Below, piece after piece: positions 17,481 to 27,002 of a stretch of 64,000 nt of DNA (positions are counted from its first letter, which is position 1; every line of letters starts with the position of its first letter). The notes beneath the pieces are model-generated. The model saw only the letters and a list, made by a program, of their open reading frames with translations, was not told where the DNA came from and made no database searches. The stretch comes from Clostridium kluyveri (GTDB taxonomy: Bacteria; Bacillota; Clostridia; Clostridiales; Clostridiaceae). The translations under genes and the position numbers were made by a program. The DNA is taken from positions 992,001 to 1,056,000 of the forward strand of contig NZ_CP018335.1 in the NCBI RefSeq assembly GCF_001902295.1. The letters are read 5' to 3'.

Positions 17481-18239
17481 ATGCTAAAGCATAAATTATA
17501 TAGAGTTTTATTTATATTGGTTTTATTTATACTATTTTTCAGCGGGGCATTTATAACTATGGAATATAGAGCCAGATCACTGGCCAAGGATGTAAATGAT
17601 TCTAGAAGTTATTATTTTATAATAGGGGGAAAAGATACTATTTACAAGATGGATTCAGTTACCAATGAGATTGTAAATGAAATCAAAGTAGAAGGTTCTC
17701 CGCAGGATATTAAAGTTTCAGCAGATGGAAATACACTGCTGGTAGTTGTATTAAATGCTAAAGATGAAGATGATAAAGGATATATTCTATTCTACAACAT
17801 TAAAGATAATAAACTTGTAAAAAAAGTTCAGGTTGGTAAACATCCAGGTAGAGTTGTATTTACTCCCAACAAAAAATATATAATGGTAAGCAATACTGGA
17901 AGTAATGACATATCTTTAATTGATGGCAAAAATTATACTATATTACAATCCATAGAAGTAGGGAGAGAGCCACAGGGATTTTGCATATCAAAGGATGGCG
18001 AATACTGTTATGTGGCAAATACAGGAGAAGACACTGTGAGCATATTGGATATGACAATTTTTAAAAGTATAAAAAAAATAAGGGTAGGAAGGTATCCTAC
18101 AGATATTTCAATAAATAAGGATAATGGAAATGTGATGGTGACTTTAAGCAAGGAGAAATCTGTAGCCCTTATAAATCCTCGTACGGAAGATATTCAAAAA
18201 GTAAGTCTGAATAATAGCCCTACAGGTATTTGTAATTAA
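17481..18239 (+). CDS. Membrane-anchored YVTN/beta-propeller repeat protein
   Basis: A protein of 252 residues. An N-terminal membrane segment (VLFILVLFILFFSGAFI) is followed by repeats of about 42 residues of the YVTN propeller type: KIKVEGSPQDIKVSADG, KVQVGKHPGRVVFTPN, SIEVGREPQGFCISKDG and KIRVGRYPTDISINKDNG. Such domains usually bind ligands or partner proteins outside the cell; no enzyme motif is seen. The blade number is low for a closed propeller, so it may dimerise. The start is taken at the second ATG (17481), which has AAAAGGA at the right distance; 17472 is the alternative. Confidence 0.8.
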   Translation: MLKHKLYRVLFILVLFILFFSGAFITMEYRARSLAKDVNDSRSYYFIIGGKDTIYKMDSVTNEIVNEIKVEGSPQDIKVSADGNTLLVVVLNAKDEDDKGYILFYNIKDNKLVKKVQVGKHPGRVVFTPNKKYIMVSNTGSNDISLIDGKNYTILQSIEVGREPQGFCISKDGEYCYVANTGEDTVSILDMTIFKSIKKIRVGRYPTDISINKDNGNVMVTLSKEKSVALINPRTEDIQKVSLNNSPTGICN

Positions 18240-18307
18240 TGATTTTTCTAGTTTAATTTTTGAAATATACTATGAAAAATTTCCTATAGGGTTTATAATA
18301 AACATAT

Positions 18308-18350
18308 AATAAAATTTAAACATAATATTAAATGTTTAAATTTTATATTT
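18308..18350 (+). terminator. Terminator-like hairpin between the propeller gene and csoR
   Basis: AAAATTTAAACAT and ATGTTTAAATTTT form a long AT-rich stem followed by TATATTTTTAT. Confidence 0.5.
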
Positions 18351-18360
18351 TTATAAAATA

Positions 18361-18382
18361 ACCACCCCACTAGGGTGGGGGG
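18361..18382 (+). promoter_or_regulatory. Probable CsoR operator overlapping the csoR ribosome site
   Basis: CCACCCCACTAGGGTGGGG is a G/C-rich dyad in an otherwise very AT-rich region and resembles known CsoR operators with C-runs facing G-runs. It lies directly before the csoR start and merges with the GGGGGGAGG ribosome site, so binding would autoregulate the operon and release on Cu(I). The assignment is by symmetry and context. Confidence 0.65.
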
Positions 18383-18390
18383 AGGTAAAT

Positions 18391-18663
18391 ATGAATGAAG
18401 AAAAAAAGAAAGCATTTCAGGCATTAAAGACTTCAAAAGGCCAGATTGAGGGCATAATGAAAATGATAGAAAATGGAAGGTACTGTATTGATATATCAAA
18501 TCAAATAATAGCAGCTCAGGCACTTTTAAAAAGAGCCAATTTGCTTATATTAAAACAGCATTTAAATCACTGTGTAAAAGAAGCTTTTCTACAAAATACT
18601 GGAGAAGAAAAAGTGGAAGAAATAGTTGACTTATTAGGAAAATTATTAGATAAAAATGGATAG
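18391..18663 (+). CDS. csoR: CsoR-family copper-sensing repressor
   Basis: A protein of 90 residues, all-helical DUF156/CsoR family (KTSKGQIEGIMKMIENGRYC). The copper ligand set Cys32, His57 and Cys61 (in QHLNHC) is complete, which separates it from formaldehyde- or sulfide-sensing relatives and predicts Cu(I) sensing. It is encoded 11 bases upstream of a copper ATPase and shares its operon, with an operator-like GC dyad in front. Derepression by Cu(I) is expected. Confidence 0.92.
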   Translation: MNEEKKKAFQALKTSKGQIEGIMKMIENGRYCIDISNQIIAAQALLKRANLLILKQHLNHCVKEAFLQNTGEEKVEEIVDLLGKLLDKNG

Positions 18664-18674
18664 GAGGGTAAAGA

Positions 18675-20930
18675 ATGAAGGATGAAATATTAAAGATAGA
18701 AGGAATGAGCTGTGCAGCTTGTGTAAGAGCGGTAGAAAGAGCAGTAAAAAAAGTGGATGGAGTTGAAAGTGCAGGTGTTAACTTTGCTACTGAAAAGTTA
18801 ACTGTAAGTTTTGATCAATCAAAAACCACACTTTCAGATATAAAAACTGCTGTAGAAAAGGCAGGATATAAAGCATTGGGTGAAATTGAAAGTTTGGATA
18901 TTCATGAGGAAAGTAAACAGAAAGAAATTCAGAAATTAAAACAGCGATTTGTAATATCTGCTGTATTTACAGTTCCACTGCTTATCGTAGCTATGGGACC
19001 TATGATAGCTCAGCAGTTGAATATAATGCCTCCTTCTATTATAGATCCCATGGTACATCAAAAAATATTTGCAATAATTCAGTTATTGTTGGTACTACCT
19101 GTAATGATAATAGGAAGAAGTTATTTTATAATAGGTTTTAAATCTTTATTTAGAAAAAATCCTAATATGGATTCTCTTATAGCCATAGGAACTTCTGCAG
19201 CATTTTTATACAGTTTTTCTTCCATAGTAAGTATGTTTTATAATGATAACCACTATCATTATCATCTATATTTTGAATCTGCAGGAGTTATACTTACCCT
19301 TATAACTTTAGGCAAATATCTTGAGAGTATAGCTAAAGGAAAAACTTCTGAAGCTATAAAGAAGCTTATGAATCTTACACCTAAAACTGCTAATATAGTA
19401 CAGGATGGAAAACAGGTTGAAATCGCAATTGATGAAGTGGAAGTAGGAGATGTGGTTGTAGTAAAGCCTGGAGAAAAAATTCCTGTAGATGGAGAAGTTA
19501 TAGAAGGACTTACTTCTGTGGATGAATCCATGCTTACAGGAGAAAGCATACCTGTGGAGAAGACTGTTGGCAGTAAAATTATTGGTGCTACTATAAATAA
19601 GAATGGTTCTATAAAATATAAAGCTACTAAAGTAGGAAAAGATACTGTGCTTTCACGCATAATAAAATTAGTTGAAGAGGCTCAAGGTTCAAAGGCTCCT
19701 ATAGCAAAGATGGCAGATATAATAGCAGGGTATTTTGTACCTGTAGTTATAATATTGGCTTTAATAGCGTCAGTGATATGGTATGTGTCTGGTCAATCCT
19801 TGGTATTTGCAGTGACCATATTTATATCTGTACTTGTGATAGCCTGCCCATGTGCATTGGGACTGGCTACCCCTACTGCTATAATGGTGGGTACTGGAAA
19901 AGGAGCGGAATATGGTGTTCTTATAAAAAGTGGAGTAGCCTTAGAAATTTCCCATAAGATACAAACTATAGTTTTTGATAAGACGGGTACTATAACTGAA
20001 GGAAAACCTAAGGTTACGGACATAATAGTATCAGGGGATATAGAAGAAAACTATTTACTTCAAATAGCTGCATCTGCAGAAAAGTCCTCAGAACATCCAT
20101 TGGGAGAAGCTATTGTAAGAGAAGCTGAAAATAAGAGTATTCAGTTTTTAAAGATAGACTCCTTCATGGCTATACCAGGACAGGGTATTGAAGTATCCAT
20201 AGAAGATAGTGAAGTGTTTTTAGGAAATAAAAAATTAATGATTGAAAAAAATATTCCCCTGAAAAATGTGGAGGATATATCACATACACTTTCTAATGAA
20301 GGTAAAACTCCTATGTATATAGCACTTCAGGATAAATTGGTAGGTATAATAGCTGTGGCGGATACAGTGAAAGAAAGCAGTAAAAAAGCTATAAAAAGAC
20401 TTAATTCTTTAGGTATAGAAGTGGCCATGATAACTGGCGATAATAAAAACACAGCTGAGGCTATAGCATCTCAGGTGGGAATTCATAGAGTACTTGCGGA
20501 AGTTCTTCCGCAGGATAAAGCAGATGAAATAAAAAAACTTCAAGGGGAAAATAAAAAAGTTGCCATGGTAGGAGATGGAATAAATGATGCGCCAGCTCTG
20601 GCACAGGCAGATGTTGGAATCGCAATAGGTTCTGGAACAGATGTGGCCATGGAGTCAGCAGATATTGTACTTATGAAAAGTGATTTGATGGATGTGGTTA
20701 CTGCAATAGATTTAAGCAGGAAAACAATAAAGAATATAAAAGAAAATCTTTTCTGGGCTTTTGGATATAATTCACTTGGTATACCAGTGGCTATGGGAGT
20801 ACTTTTCATATTTGGAGGGCCTCTTTTAAATCCTATGCTGGCGGCTCTTGCTATGAGTTTTAGTTCAGTGTCAGTTCTTTTGAATGCACTTAGATTAAAA
20901 AGATTCAAGCCCAGCATATCAAATAATTAA
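18675..20930 (+). CDS. copA: Copper-exporting P1B-type ATPase
   Basis: A protein of 751 residues. One N-terminal heavy-metal domain with GMSCAACVRA, then the A domain (LTGESIPVEK), the transmembrane CPC motif at residues 391-393, phosphorylated Asp435 in DKTGT, and the HP motif (SSEHPLGEA) of metal ATPases. It pumps Cu(I) out of the cytoplasm. A His-rich loop (NDNHYHYHLY) lies between membrane helices 3 and 4. Only one HMA domain is fused, and the separate copZ supplies the chaperone. Clearly in the csoR operon with GGAGGG before the ATG. Confidence 0.95.
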   Translation: MKDEILKIEGMSCAACVRAVERAVKKVDGVESAGVNFATEKLTVSFDQSKTTLSDIKTAVEKAGYKALGEIESLDIHEESKQKEIQKLKQRFVISAVFTVPLLIVAMGPMIAQQLNIMPPSIIDPMVHQKIFAIIQLLLVLPVMIIGRSYFIIGFKSLFRKNPNMDSLIAIGTSAAFLYSFSSIVSMFYNDNHYHYHLYFESAGVILTLITLGKYLESIAKGKTSEAIKKLMNLTPKTANIVQDGKQVEIAIDEVEVGDVVVVKPGEKIPVDGEVIEGLTSVDESMLTGESIPVEKTVGSKIIGATINKNGSIKYKATKVGKDTVLSRIIKLVEEAQGSKAPIAKMADIIAGYFVPVVIILALIASVIWYVSGQSLVFAVTIFISVLVIACPCALGLATPTAIMVGTGKGAEYGVLIKSGVALEISHKIQTIVFDKTGTITEGKPKVTDIIVSGDIEENYLLQIAASAEKSSEHPLGEAIVREAENKSIQFLKIDSFMAIPGQGIEVSIEDSEVFLGNKKLMIEKNIPLKNVEDISHTLSNEGKTPMYIALQDKLVGIIAVADTVKESSKKAIKRLNSLGIEVAMITGDNKNTAEAIASQVGIHRVLAEVLPQDKADEIKKLQGENKKVAMVGDGINDAPALAQADVGIAIGSGTDVAMESADIVLMKSDLMDVVTAIDLSRKTIKNIKENLFWAFGYNSLGIPVAMGVLFIFGGPLLNPMLAALAMSFSSVSVLLNALRLKRFKPSISNN

Positions 20931-20997
20931 AGGGTAATGATTGATTACTAAATTGTTTTAAATCAATTTTAAATAAAATATAAGGAGTGTATTTGCT

Positions 20998-21231
20998 ATG
21001 TTATTCAAAGGAAAAATAAAAAAAGTAATACATGTAGAGGGAATGACTTGCCAGCATTGTGTTAGCCATGTTAAATCAGCTTTGGAGTCTATAAAGGGAG
21101 TTTTAAATGTTAAAGTGAACCTAGATGGCAATACTGCTGTAATAAAATCTTCTACTGAGATTTCTGATTCCAATATAGAAAAAGTTATTAAAGAAGCAGG
21201 GTATGAAGTGAAAGGTATAGAGAAAGCCTAA
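20998..21231 (+). CDS. copZ: Copper chaperone (HMA domain)
   Basis: A protein of 77 residues with one heavy-metal-associated domain: GMTCQHCVSHV supplies the two-cysteine Cu(I) site, and the ferredoxin-like fold pattern VKVNLDGNTAVIKS follows. There is a short charged N-terminal extension (MLFKGKIKK). It should carry Cu(I) to CopA, encoded 67 bases upstream, and to CsoR. Last gene of the copper operon, before a terminator. Confidence 0.92.
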   Translation: MLFKGKIKKVIHVEGMTCQHCVSHVKSALESIKGVLNVKVNLDGNTAVIKSSTEISDSNIEKVIKEAGYEVKGIEKA

Positions 21232-21281
21232 TATGTGCTTAGCAGGTACTTGCCAGGCAGATGTAGAGTTTTAATGAATGG

Positions 21282-21315
21282 AATTGGGTCGGTAATTTAT
21301 TACCGGCCTAATTCT
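21282..21315 (+). terminator. Terminator of the copper operon
   Basis: AATTGGGTCGGTAAT / ATTACCGGCCTAATT stem with a short loop and following T-rich sequence. Confidence 0.7.
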
Positions 21316-21364
21316 TATTTAGGTGTATAATATATATGAAAATTAAAATATAGGAGAAGATAAT

Positions 21365-22885
21365 ATGGTAGAGCAATTATATAAATTACAAAATGGTACG
21401 GATATAAGGGGAGTTGCAACTAAAAATCCAGAGAAAGAGGTTAATTTAACCGTGGAAAGAGTAAGGCTTATAACTAGAGGCTTTATAAAATGGATTAAAA
21501 ATAAAAAAAATTTGGAAAACAACAAAATAAAAATTGCAATAGGCATGGACTCTAGGTTGTCAGGGCCTGAATTCAAGCAATGTATTTGTGGGGAACTTTT
21601 AAATTCAGGATGTTATGTATACGATTGTGGACTTTGTACAACTCCTGCTATGTTTATGACTACAGTAACCGAAAATTACAGGTGCCATGGAGCTATTATG
21701 GTAACAGGTAGTCACTTGCCTTATTATTATAATGGATTAAAGTTTTTTACTGAAAGTGGAGGATGTGAAAAAGAAGATATAAAGTATATATTAAATGGAG
21801 CCTTGGATAAATATGATAATAGTGTACATAGTAGAGGAACTATTTCTAAGGTAGATTTTATTGATGAATACTCTGATATATTGGTTAAAAAAATTAGGGA
21901 AGATATAAATTCCAAAGTAAATTACAATAAACCACTTTCAGGATTTAAAATCATTGTAGATGCGGGAAATGGAGCAGGAGGGTTTTTTGCAAATAAAGTT
22001 TTAGAATCTTTAGGAGCAAAAATTCAGGGAAGTCAATTTATTATCCCTGATGGCAGATTTCCAAATCACCTTCCAAATCCAGAAGATAAGGAAGCCATGC
22101 ATTCTATTAAAGAGGCAGTTATAAAAAATAAAGCTGATCTCGGCATAATATTTGATGCAGATGTAGATAGGGCAGCTATTGTAGATTGCAGTGGAAGAGA
22201 AATAAATAGAAATGCATTGATAGCTTTAATTTCTACAATAATTCTAGAAGAATATCCTGGTACTACTATAGTAACAGATTCGGTAACCTCTGATGGATTA
22301 AGTGAGTTTATCCAGGAACTTGGAGGAAAACATCATAGATTTAAAAGAGGATATAGAAATGTAATAAATGAAGGAATAAGGTTAAATAATCAAAATGAAG
22401 GATGTTATTTGGCAATAGAAACCTCAGGGCATGCAGCTTTTAAAGAAAACTATTTTTTAGATGACGGGGCTTATCTGATAGCTAAGGTATTAATAAAAAT
22501 GGCTAGACTAAACTCAGAGGGCAAAAGTATAGAAGATTTAATACAGAATATGAAAATGCCCGTTGAAAGTTTGGAATTTAGATTTGATATTTTAGATGAA
22601 AATTTTAAAGAGTATGGGGACAAAATACTGGAAGAATTAAAATTATATATAAAAAAAGTTGAAGGATGGTCTGAGGTATCCCCAAATTATGAAGGTGTCA
22701 GGATAAATTGCTGTAGCTTCAAGGGAAGTGGGTGGTTTTTGCTTAGATTGTCTCTTCATGAGCCTGTACTGTGCTTAAATATTGAATGTGATTTATCAGG
22801 TTATTCAAATATTATAATAGATAAATTAAAATCTTTTTTAATAGAGTATAAAGAACTTGATATTACAAATCTAAATACCCATTAA
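21365..22885 (+). CDS. Phosphomannomutase/phosphoglucomutase family enzyme
   Basis: A protein of 506 residues of the alpha-D-phosphohexomutase superfamily. Domain 1 has the phosphoserine loop VTGSHLPYYYNGLKF (the usual motif is TASHNP), domain 2 the metal loop FDADVDRAAIVD, domain 3 a sugar-binding region (YLAIETSGHAAF) and domain 4 a C-terminal phosphate loop. It moves phosphate between C1 and C6 of hexoses; glucose versus mannose cannot be decided. The long C-terminal domain resembles clostridial ManB-like proteins. It stands alone between two terminators. GGAGAAG site upstream. Confidence 0.85.
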   Translation: MVEQLYKLQNGTDIRGVATKNPEKEVNLTVERVRLITRGFIKWIKNKKNLENNKIKIAIGMDSRLSGPEFKQCICGELLNSGCYVYDCGLCTTPAMFMTTVTENYRCHGAIMVTGSHLPYYYNGLKFFTESGGCEKEDIKYILNGALDKYDNSVHSRGTISKVDFIDEYSDILVKKIREDINSKVNYNKPLSGFKIIVDAGNGAGGFFANKVLESLGAKIQGSQFIIPDGRFPNHLPNPEDKEAMHSIKEAVIKNKADLGIIFDADVDRAAIVDCSGREINRNALIALISTIILEEYPGTTIVTDSVTSDGLSEFIQELGGKHHRFKRGYRNVINEGIRLNNQNEGCYLAIETSGHAAFKENYFLDDGAYLIAKVLIKMARLNSEGKSIEDLIQNMKMPVESLEFRFDILDENFKEYGDKILEELKLYIKKVEGWSEVSPNYEGVRINCCSFKGSGWFLLRLSLHEPVLCLNIECDLSGYSNIIIDKLKSFLIEYKELDITNLNTH

Positions 22886-22887
22886 AA

Positions 22888-22912
22888 TAACTTAAGAGTA
22901 TTCTTAAGTTTA
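22888..22912 (+). terminator. Terminator after the phosphohexomutase gene
   Basis: AACTTAAGA / TCTTAAGTT stem with a TAT-type loop followed by TTAATAA, just after the stop codon. Confidence 0.55.
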
Positions 22913-22982
22913 ATAACAAAATTGTTTTATTATGTAGATATATGATATATTAATTTATACATATTATACTATACAGGATAAT

Positions 22983-23016
22983 AGTGATATACTATAATGT
23001 ATTATAGTATATCACT
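22983..23016 (+). promoter_or_regulatory. 34-bp perfect palindrome upstream of fbp
   Basis: AGTGATATACTATAAT, a two-base spacer, then its exact complement. It ends 33 bases before the fbp start codon. The left arm includes TATAAT-like sequence, so a repressor bound here could cover the promoter; as RNA it would be a very stable hairpin near the ribosome site. Confidence 0.55.
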
Positions 23017-23049
23017 TATATTTATAAAAATAAAAAGGAGAAAGTGAGA

Positions 23050-25050
23050 ATGATTTTCTATGATGAGAATAATTTAGATGTAATAGAAAAAGATTTAAGA
23101 TATCTTAAATTATTATCTAAAGAATACTCTACAATATCTAGTGCAAGTACGGAAATTATAAATCTTCAGGCTATATTAAATTTACCCAAAGCTACTGAAC
23201 ATTTCATAAGTGATGTTCATGGAGAATATGAATCTTTTACCCATATGTTAAGGAATGCATCTGGAGTGATAAAAAGAAAAATAGATGATGTATTTGGAGA
23301 TTCACTTAGAGAAGAACAAAAGGCTGCCTTGGCTACTTTAGTATACTATCCAGAGAAGAAATTAGAGATTATTAAAGAAAAAGAAGAAAACTTAGAGGAC
23401 TGGTACAGGATAACTTTGTATCAGTTGATTGAAGTATGTAGAGATGTAGCATCTAAATATACTAGATCTAAAGTGAGAAAAGCTCTTCCAAAGGACTTTT
23501 CATATATAATAGAAGAACTGCTCAATAAACAGGATGATAGATCAGATAAACAAGCCTATTATAGTGGAATAATAAAAACTATAATAGAGATAGATAGGGC
23601 ACCTGAAGTTATTATAGCTATGTCAAATGTAATACGAAGGTTGGTAGTAGACAGGCTTCATATTATCGGAGATATATATGATAGGGGACCAGGTGCGGAA
23701 ATTATAATGGATGCCCTTATGAAACATCATTCTGTAGATATACAATGGGGAAACCATGATGTGCTTTGGATGGGAGCGGCCTCTGGATGTGAAGCTTGTA
23801 TGGCTAATGTACTTAGGATATCGTTAAGATATGCTAATTTAAAAACCATTGAGGATGGATATGGAATAAATCTGCTGCCACTTGCAACGTTTGCTTTAGA
23901 ATTTTATCAGGATGATCCTTGTGAAAGGTTTATTCCTAAAACCTTAGATAAAGAAATAAGTGAAAACGAGCTGTATCTTTTGGCAAAAATGCATAAGGCT
24001 ATAGCCATAATGCAGTTTAAATTAGAAGGACAAATAATAAAAAGACGACCTGAATTTAAAATGGAAGACAGGCTTCTGTTAGATAAAATAGATGTGGAAA
24101 AATGGGAAATAAGTGTATATGGAAATACCTATAAATTAAATGACACTAATTTTCCTACAATAGACTGGAATGATCCCTATAAGCTTACAGCTAGAGAAGA
24201 AGAGATTATTGATAAGTTAACTAATTCTTTTATAAACAGTGAAAAACTCCAAAGACATATTAGATTTTTGTATAGTAAAGGAAGTATGTATTTGATTTAT
24301 AATTCTAATCTTTTATATCATGGATGTATACCACTAAATGAAGATGGAAGTCTTAAAGAGGTTAAGATAGGAAAAATAAATTACAGTGGAAAAGAACTTC
24401 TTGATAGATATGATCGTGTTGCTAGAGATTCATTTTTCTTTAAGCATAATACTTATAATAAGAAATATGGAATGGATATGGTGTGGTATATGTGGTGTGG
24501 AGAAGACTCACCTGTATTTGGAAAAATAAGAATGACAACTTTTGAAAGATATTTTATTAGTGAAAAAGCCTCACATTATGAACAAAAAAATTATTATTAT
24601 AAATACAGAGATAATGAAGAAGTTTGCAGAAATATATTAAAAGAATTCAATCTATCCCCAGATAGTTCTCATATTATAAATGGTCACATTCCTGTAAAGA
24701 CTAAAGAGGGAGAGAGTCCTATAAAAGCAAATGGAAGGCTGCTTGTAATAGATGGAGGATTCTGTAAGGCATATCAGCCTGAAACAGGTATTGCAGGATA
24801 TACCCTTATATATAATTCCTATGGATTATTACTTACTTCCCATGAGCCTTTTTCTGCTATAAAAAATGCCATAGAAGAGGACAAGGATATATTATCTTCT
24901 ACAATAATTTTAGAACATGCTGCCAGAAGAAAGAGAGTAATGGATACAGATGTAGGTACAAAAATCAGAACACAGGTAGCAGATCTTGAAAAACTTTTAA
25001 TTGCCTATAGAAAAGGACTAATCAAGGAAGACAATAATGAATTAGAGTAA
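23050..25050 (+). CDS. fbp: Fructose-1,6-bisphosphatase, class III
   Basis: A protein of 666 residues of the Firmicutes class III FBPase, built on a metallophosphatase core: SDVHGEYESF, GDIYDRGPGAE and WGNHDVLWMGA bind the two metals. It hydrolyses fructose 1,6-bisphosphate in gluconeogenesis, needed by a species growing on two-carbon substrates. The typical C-terminal IINGHIPVK and EHAARRKRVMDTDVG segments are intact. A GTG at 23044 is in frame, but AAGGAG fits the ATG at 23050. A large palindrome lies just upstream. Confidence 0.95.
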   Translation: MIFYDENNLDVIEKDLRYLKLLSKEYSTISSASTEIINLQAILNLPKATEHFISDVHGEYESFTHMLRNASGVIKRKIDDVFGDSLREEQKAALATLVYYPEKKLEIIKEKEENLEDWYRITLYQLIEVCRDVASKYTRSKVRKALPKDFSYIIEELLNKQDDRSDKQAYYSGIIKTIIEIDRAPEVIIAMSNVIRRLVVDRLHIIGDIYDRGPGAEIIMDALMKHHSVDIQWGNHDVLWMGAASGCEACMANVLRISLRYANLKTIEDGYGINLLPLATFALEFYQDDPCERFIPKTLDKEISENELYLLAKMHKAIAIMQFKLEGQIIKRRPEFKMEDRLLLDKIDVEKWEISVYGNTYKLNDTNFPTIDWNDPYKLTAREEEIIDKLTNSFINSEKLQRHIRFLYSKGSMYLIYNSNLLYHGCIPLNEDGSLKEVKIGKINYSGKELLDRYDRVARDSFFFKHNTYNKKYGMDMVWYMWCGEDSPVFGKIRMTTFERYFISEKASHYEQKNYYYKYRDNEEVCRNILKEFNLSPDSSHIINGHIPVKTKEGESPIKANGRLLVIDGGFCKAYQPETGIAGYTLIYNSYGLLLTSHEPFSAIKNAIEEDKDILSSTIILEHAARRKRVMDTDVGTKIRTQVADLEKLLIAYRKGLIKEDNNELE

Positions 25051-25065
25051 AGACGTGAAAAATAT

Positions 25066-25220
25066 AACTCCGTAGTTTGATGGTAAAATTAGCTGAAATC
25101 CCCCAATTTCTTCAAAAAGGGGGATAAACGCTGCTGTGAGCCTTTATAGGTTCTTCTGAAGTTCAGAAGGAGAAAAGTATTTCTCTATAGCAAACTCCAC
25201 CTGAACATAAGAATCATTTT
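25066..25220 (+). repeat. Divergent copy of the ~143-nt TTTAT-associated repeat
   Basis: Compared with the well-conserved copies at 37853, 44844, 47570 and 52917, this copy keeps the left hairpin (CCCCC...GGGGG around TTTCTTCAAAAA), GATAA-CGCTGCTGTG, GGTTCTTCTGAA and the right hairpin arms GTTCAG-AGGAG and CTCCACCTGAAC plus AAGAATCA. Left and right ends have decayed and the TTTAT flank is lost, so it is an older insertion. It lies between convergent fbp and cardiolipin synthase genes. Confidence 0.75.
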
Positions 25221-25221
25221 A

Positions 25222-26652
25222 TTATAATAGTGAGGAGAATATTCTGCAAAAAGCTTCAAAGAACTTAATAAAGGGGGATAAATTATCAAAATACTCTTGT
25301 GTAATTCTTTTGCTGTTTCGAATATCTTCAAAAAATAAATTTTCAAGTTCTTCTGTAGTTTCTTCATCGTAAATCATTGCATTTATTTCATAATTCAATT
25401 CATAGCTCCTTATGTCCATATTGGCAGTACCAATGCTGCACACCTTACCGTCTATGGAGGTGGTTTTAGAGTGTATAAAACAATCTTTATCATAAAAATA
25501 AACTTTTACTCCATTTTTAAGAACATCTTCTAAATAAGTTCGAGAAGCATAATATACTAGTATGTGATCAAATCTACCAGGAAATATAATGCGTACATCT
25601 ACGCCGCTTAAGGATGAAATTTTAAGTGCATTTAATATGCTTTCTGTAGGTACAAAATAAGGTGTTGTTATATAGATATGGTCTTTTGCCATACTTATCA
25701 TTTTTAAAACTGCCTGTTCAATGGCAGGAAATTGAGAATCAGGTCCGCTTTTTACAAGCTGCATTAATTTATTTCCCGTAGTATTATTCGATAGTTCAGG
25801 AAAAAATTCCTCAAAGTTCCCATCATAGAAAAAATAGTCTTTATTAGCTGATTTTATGGTGGCAAAATCGTCTATAAAGACTGCCTGCAGCCCAAATACG
25901 AAATCACCTTCCACCATTATATGTGTATCACGCCAGTAGCCATATTTGCTGTGACCTAGGTATTCATCTCCTATATTTATTCCTCCTACAAATCCTACCT
26001 TACCGTCAATTACTACTGTTTTTCTATGATTTCTATAATTTATTTGAGTATTTATATGTCTCAAAATTGGAGCCAAAAAGTAGGAATATTGGACTACGTC
26101 TACACCTGAATCTTTTAAATCACTTATATACTTTCTACCTAATCGTATACAACCGACCCTGTCTAAAATAAGTCTTACACTTACACCACTTAAAGATTTT
26201 TCTATTAGAATATCTTTTATTTCATTTCCTATATTATCATTTTTAATTATAAAGTATTCTATATGAATGTGGTGCTGTGCTTTTAAAAGTTCTTCTTTCA
26301 AGCACTGGAATTTTTCTATTCCATCTTTAAAGATCTTTATGGAATTATTTGTAAATAACGGGGATTCGCTATTTTTAGAAAGAAGTTCAATTAAAGGAGT
26401 ATAGGTATTGTCTTTTATGTCTTTTATGGCCTCATATATTAATTCTTCTATATTTATATTTGTTTCTTCGTGAAGCTTGTGTTTTTTCCAGTTGCGTCCT
26501 AAAAATATATATACTATTAATCCTAGAACAGGAAGTACTATAAAAACCGATAACCATGCAATTGTTTTTTCAGGGTTTTTTCTCTCTAAGATTATAACCG
26601 TTACAGATAATATGGCATTTATTATAATCACAAAATAGAGGATATTTTTCAT
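25222..26652 (-). CDS. cls: Cardiolipin synthase (phospholipase D family)
   Basis: A protein of 476 residues. Two N-terminal membrane segments are followed by two PLD domains with complete HKD motifs: NHRKTVVIDGKVGFVGG and IHSKTTSIDGKV. It condenses two phosphatidylglycerol molecules to cardiolipin in the membrane. The upstream in-frame ATG at 26721 would add residues without a ribosome site; the ATG at 26652 has AAAGAGGTG eight bases before it. Monocistronic and convergent with fbp. Confidence 0.93.
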   Translation of the reverse strand: MKNILYFVIIINAILSVTVIILERKNPEKTIAWLSVFIVLPVLGLIVYIFLGRNWKKHKLHEETNINIEELIYEAIKDIKDNTYTPLIELLSKNSESPLFTNNSIKIFKDGIEKFQCLKEELLKAQHHIHIEYFIIKNDNIGNEIKDILIEKSLSGVSVRLILDRVGCIRLGRKYISDLKDSGVDVVQYSYFLAPILRHINTQINYRNHRKTVVIDGKVGFVGGINIGDEYLGHSKYGYWRDTHIMVEGDFVFGLQAVFIDDFATIKSANKDYFFYDGNFEEFFPELSNNTTGNKLMQLVKSGPDSQFPAIEQAVLKMISMAKDHIYITTPYFVPTESILNALKISSLSGVDVRIIFPGRFDHILVYYASRTYLEDVLKNGVKVYFYDKDCFIHSKTTSIDGKVCSIGTANMDIRSYELNYEINAMIYDEETTEELENLFFEDIRNSKRITQEYFDNLSPFIKFFEAFCRIFSSLL

Positions 26653-27002
26653 ATTTTTATCACCTCTTTCTATAAAACAGGCTATTTTTTTAAACACTAT
26701 AAGAAAAGATATGTAATCCATTTCTTCTGTATTTATAATACCAAGAATTTAATATATTATCATCTAATTAATAATATACACTATTAATATAAAATTGATA
26801 GTAGTTTTAGTGAAATAGAGCTATAAACTTTATAATACAATGTTGGTATAAAATTATTACTATGAAATGTAAAATTATCATAAATTTTTATAAAAATTTA
26901 AACAAAATTCATGATTTTTTATAAGTGTAATAGAGCAAAAGCTGTGATATAATAATAATATAAATTATAATGAAAATCCAATATAAATTGGGAGGGGAAA
27001 AA
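26653..27002. other. AT-rich intergenic region between divergent genes
   Basis: Holds the start regions of cls (leftward) and the HNH gene (rightward). A GTGATATAATA at about 26946-26956 is a plausible -10 for the rightward gene. No further ORF or structured RNA seen. Confidence 0.4.

Noticed and set aside
19262..19660. Long antisense ORFs inside copA, aroC, opuAB and similar genes
   Set aside because: They are codon-structure shadows, rich in Ser/Pro/Ile, without ribosome sites or family motifs.
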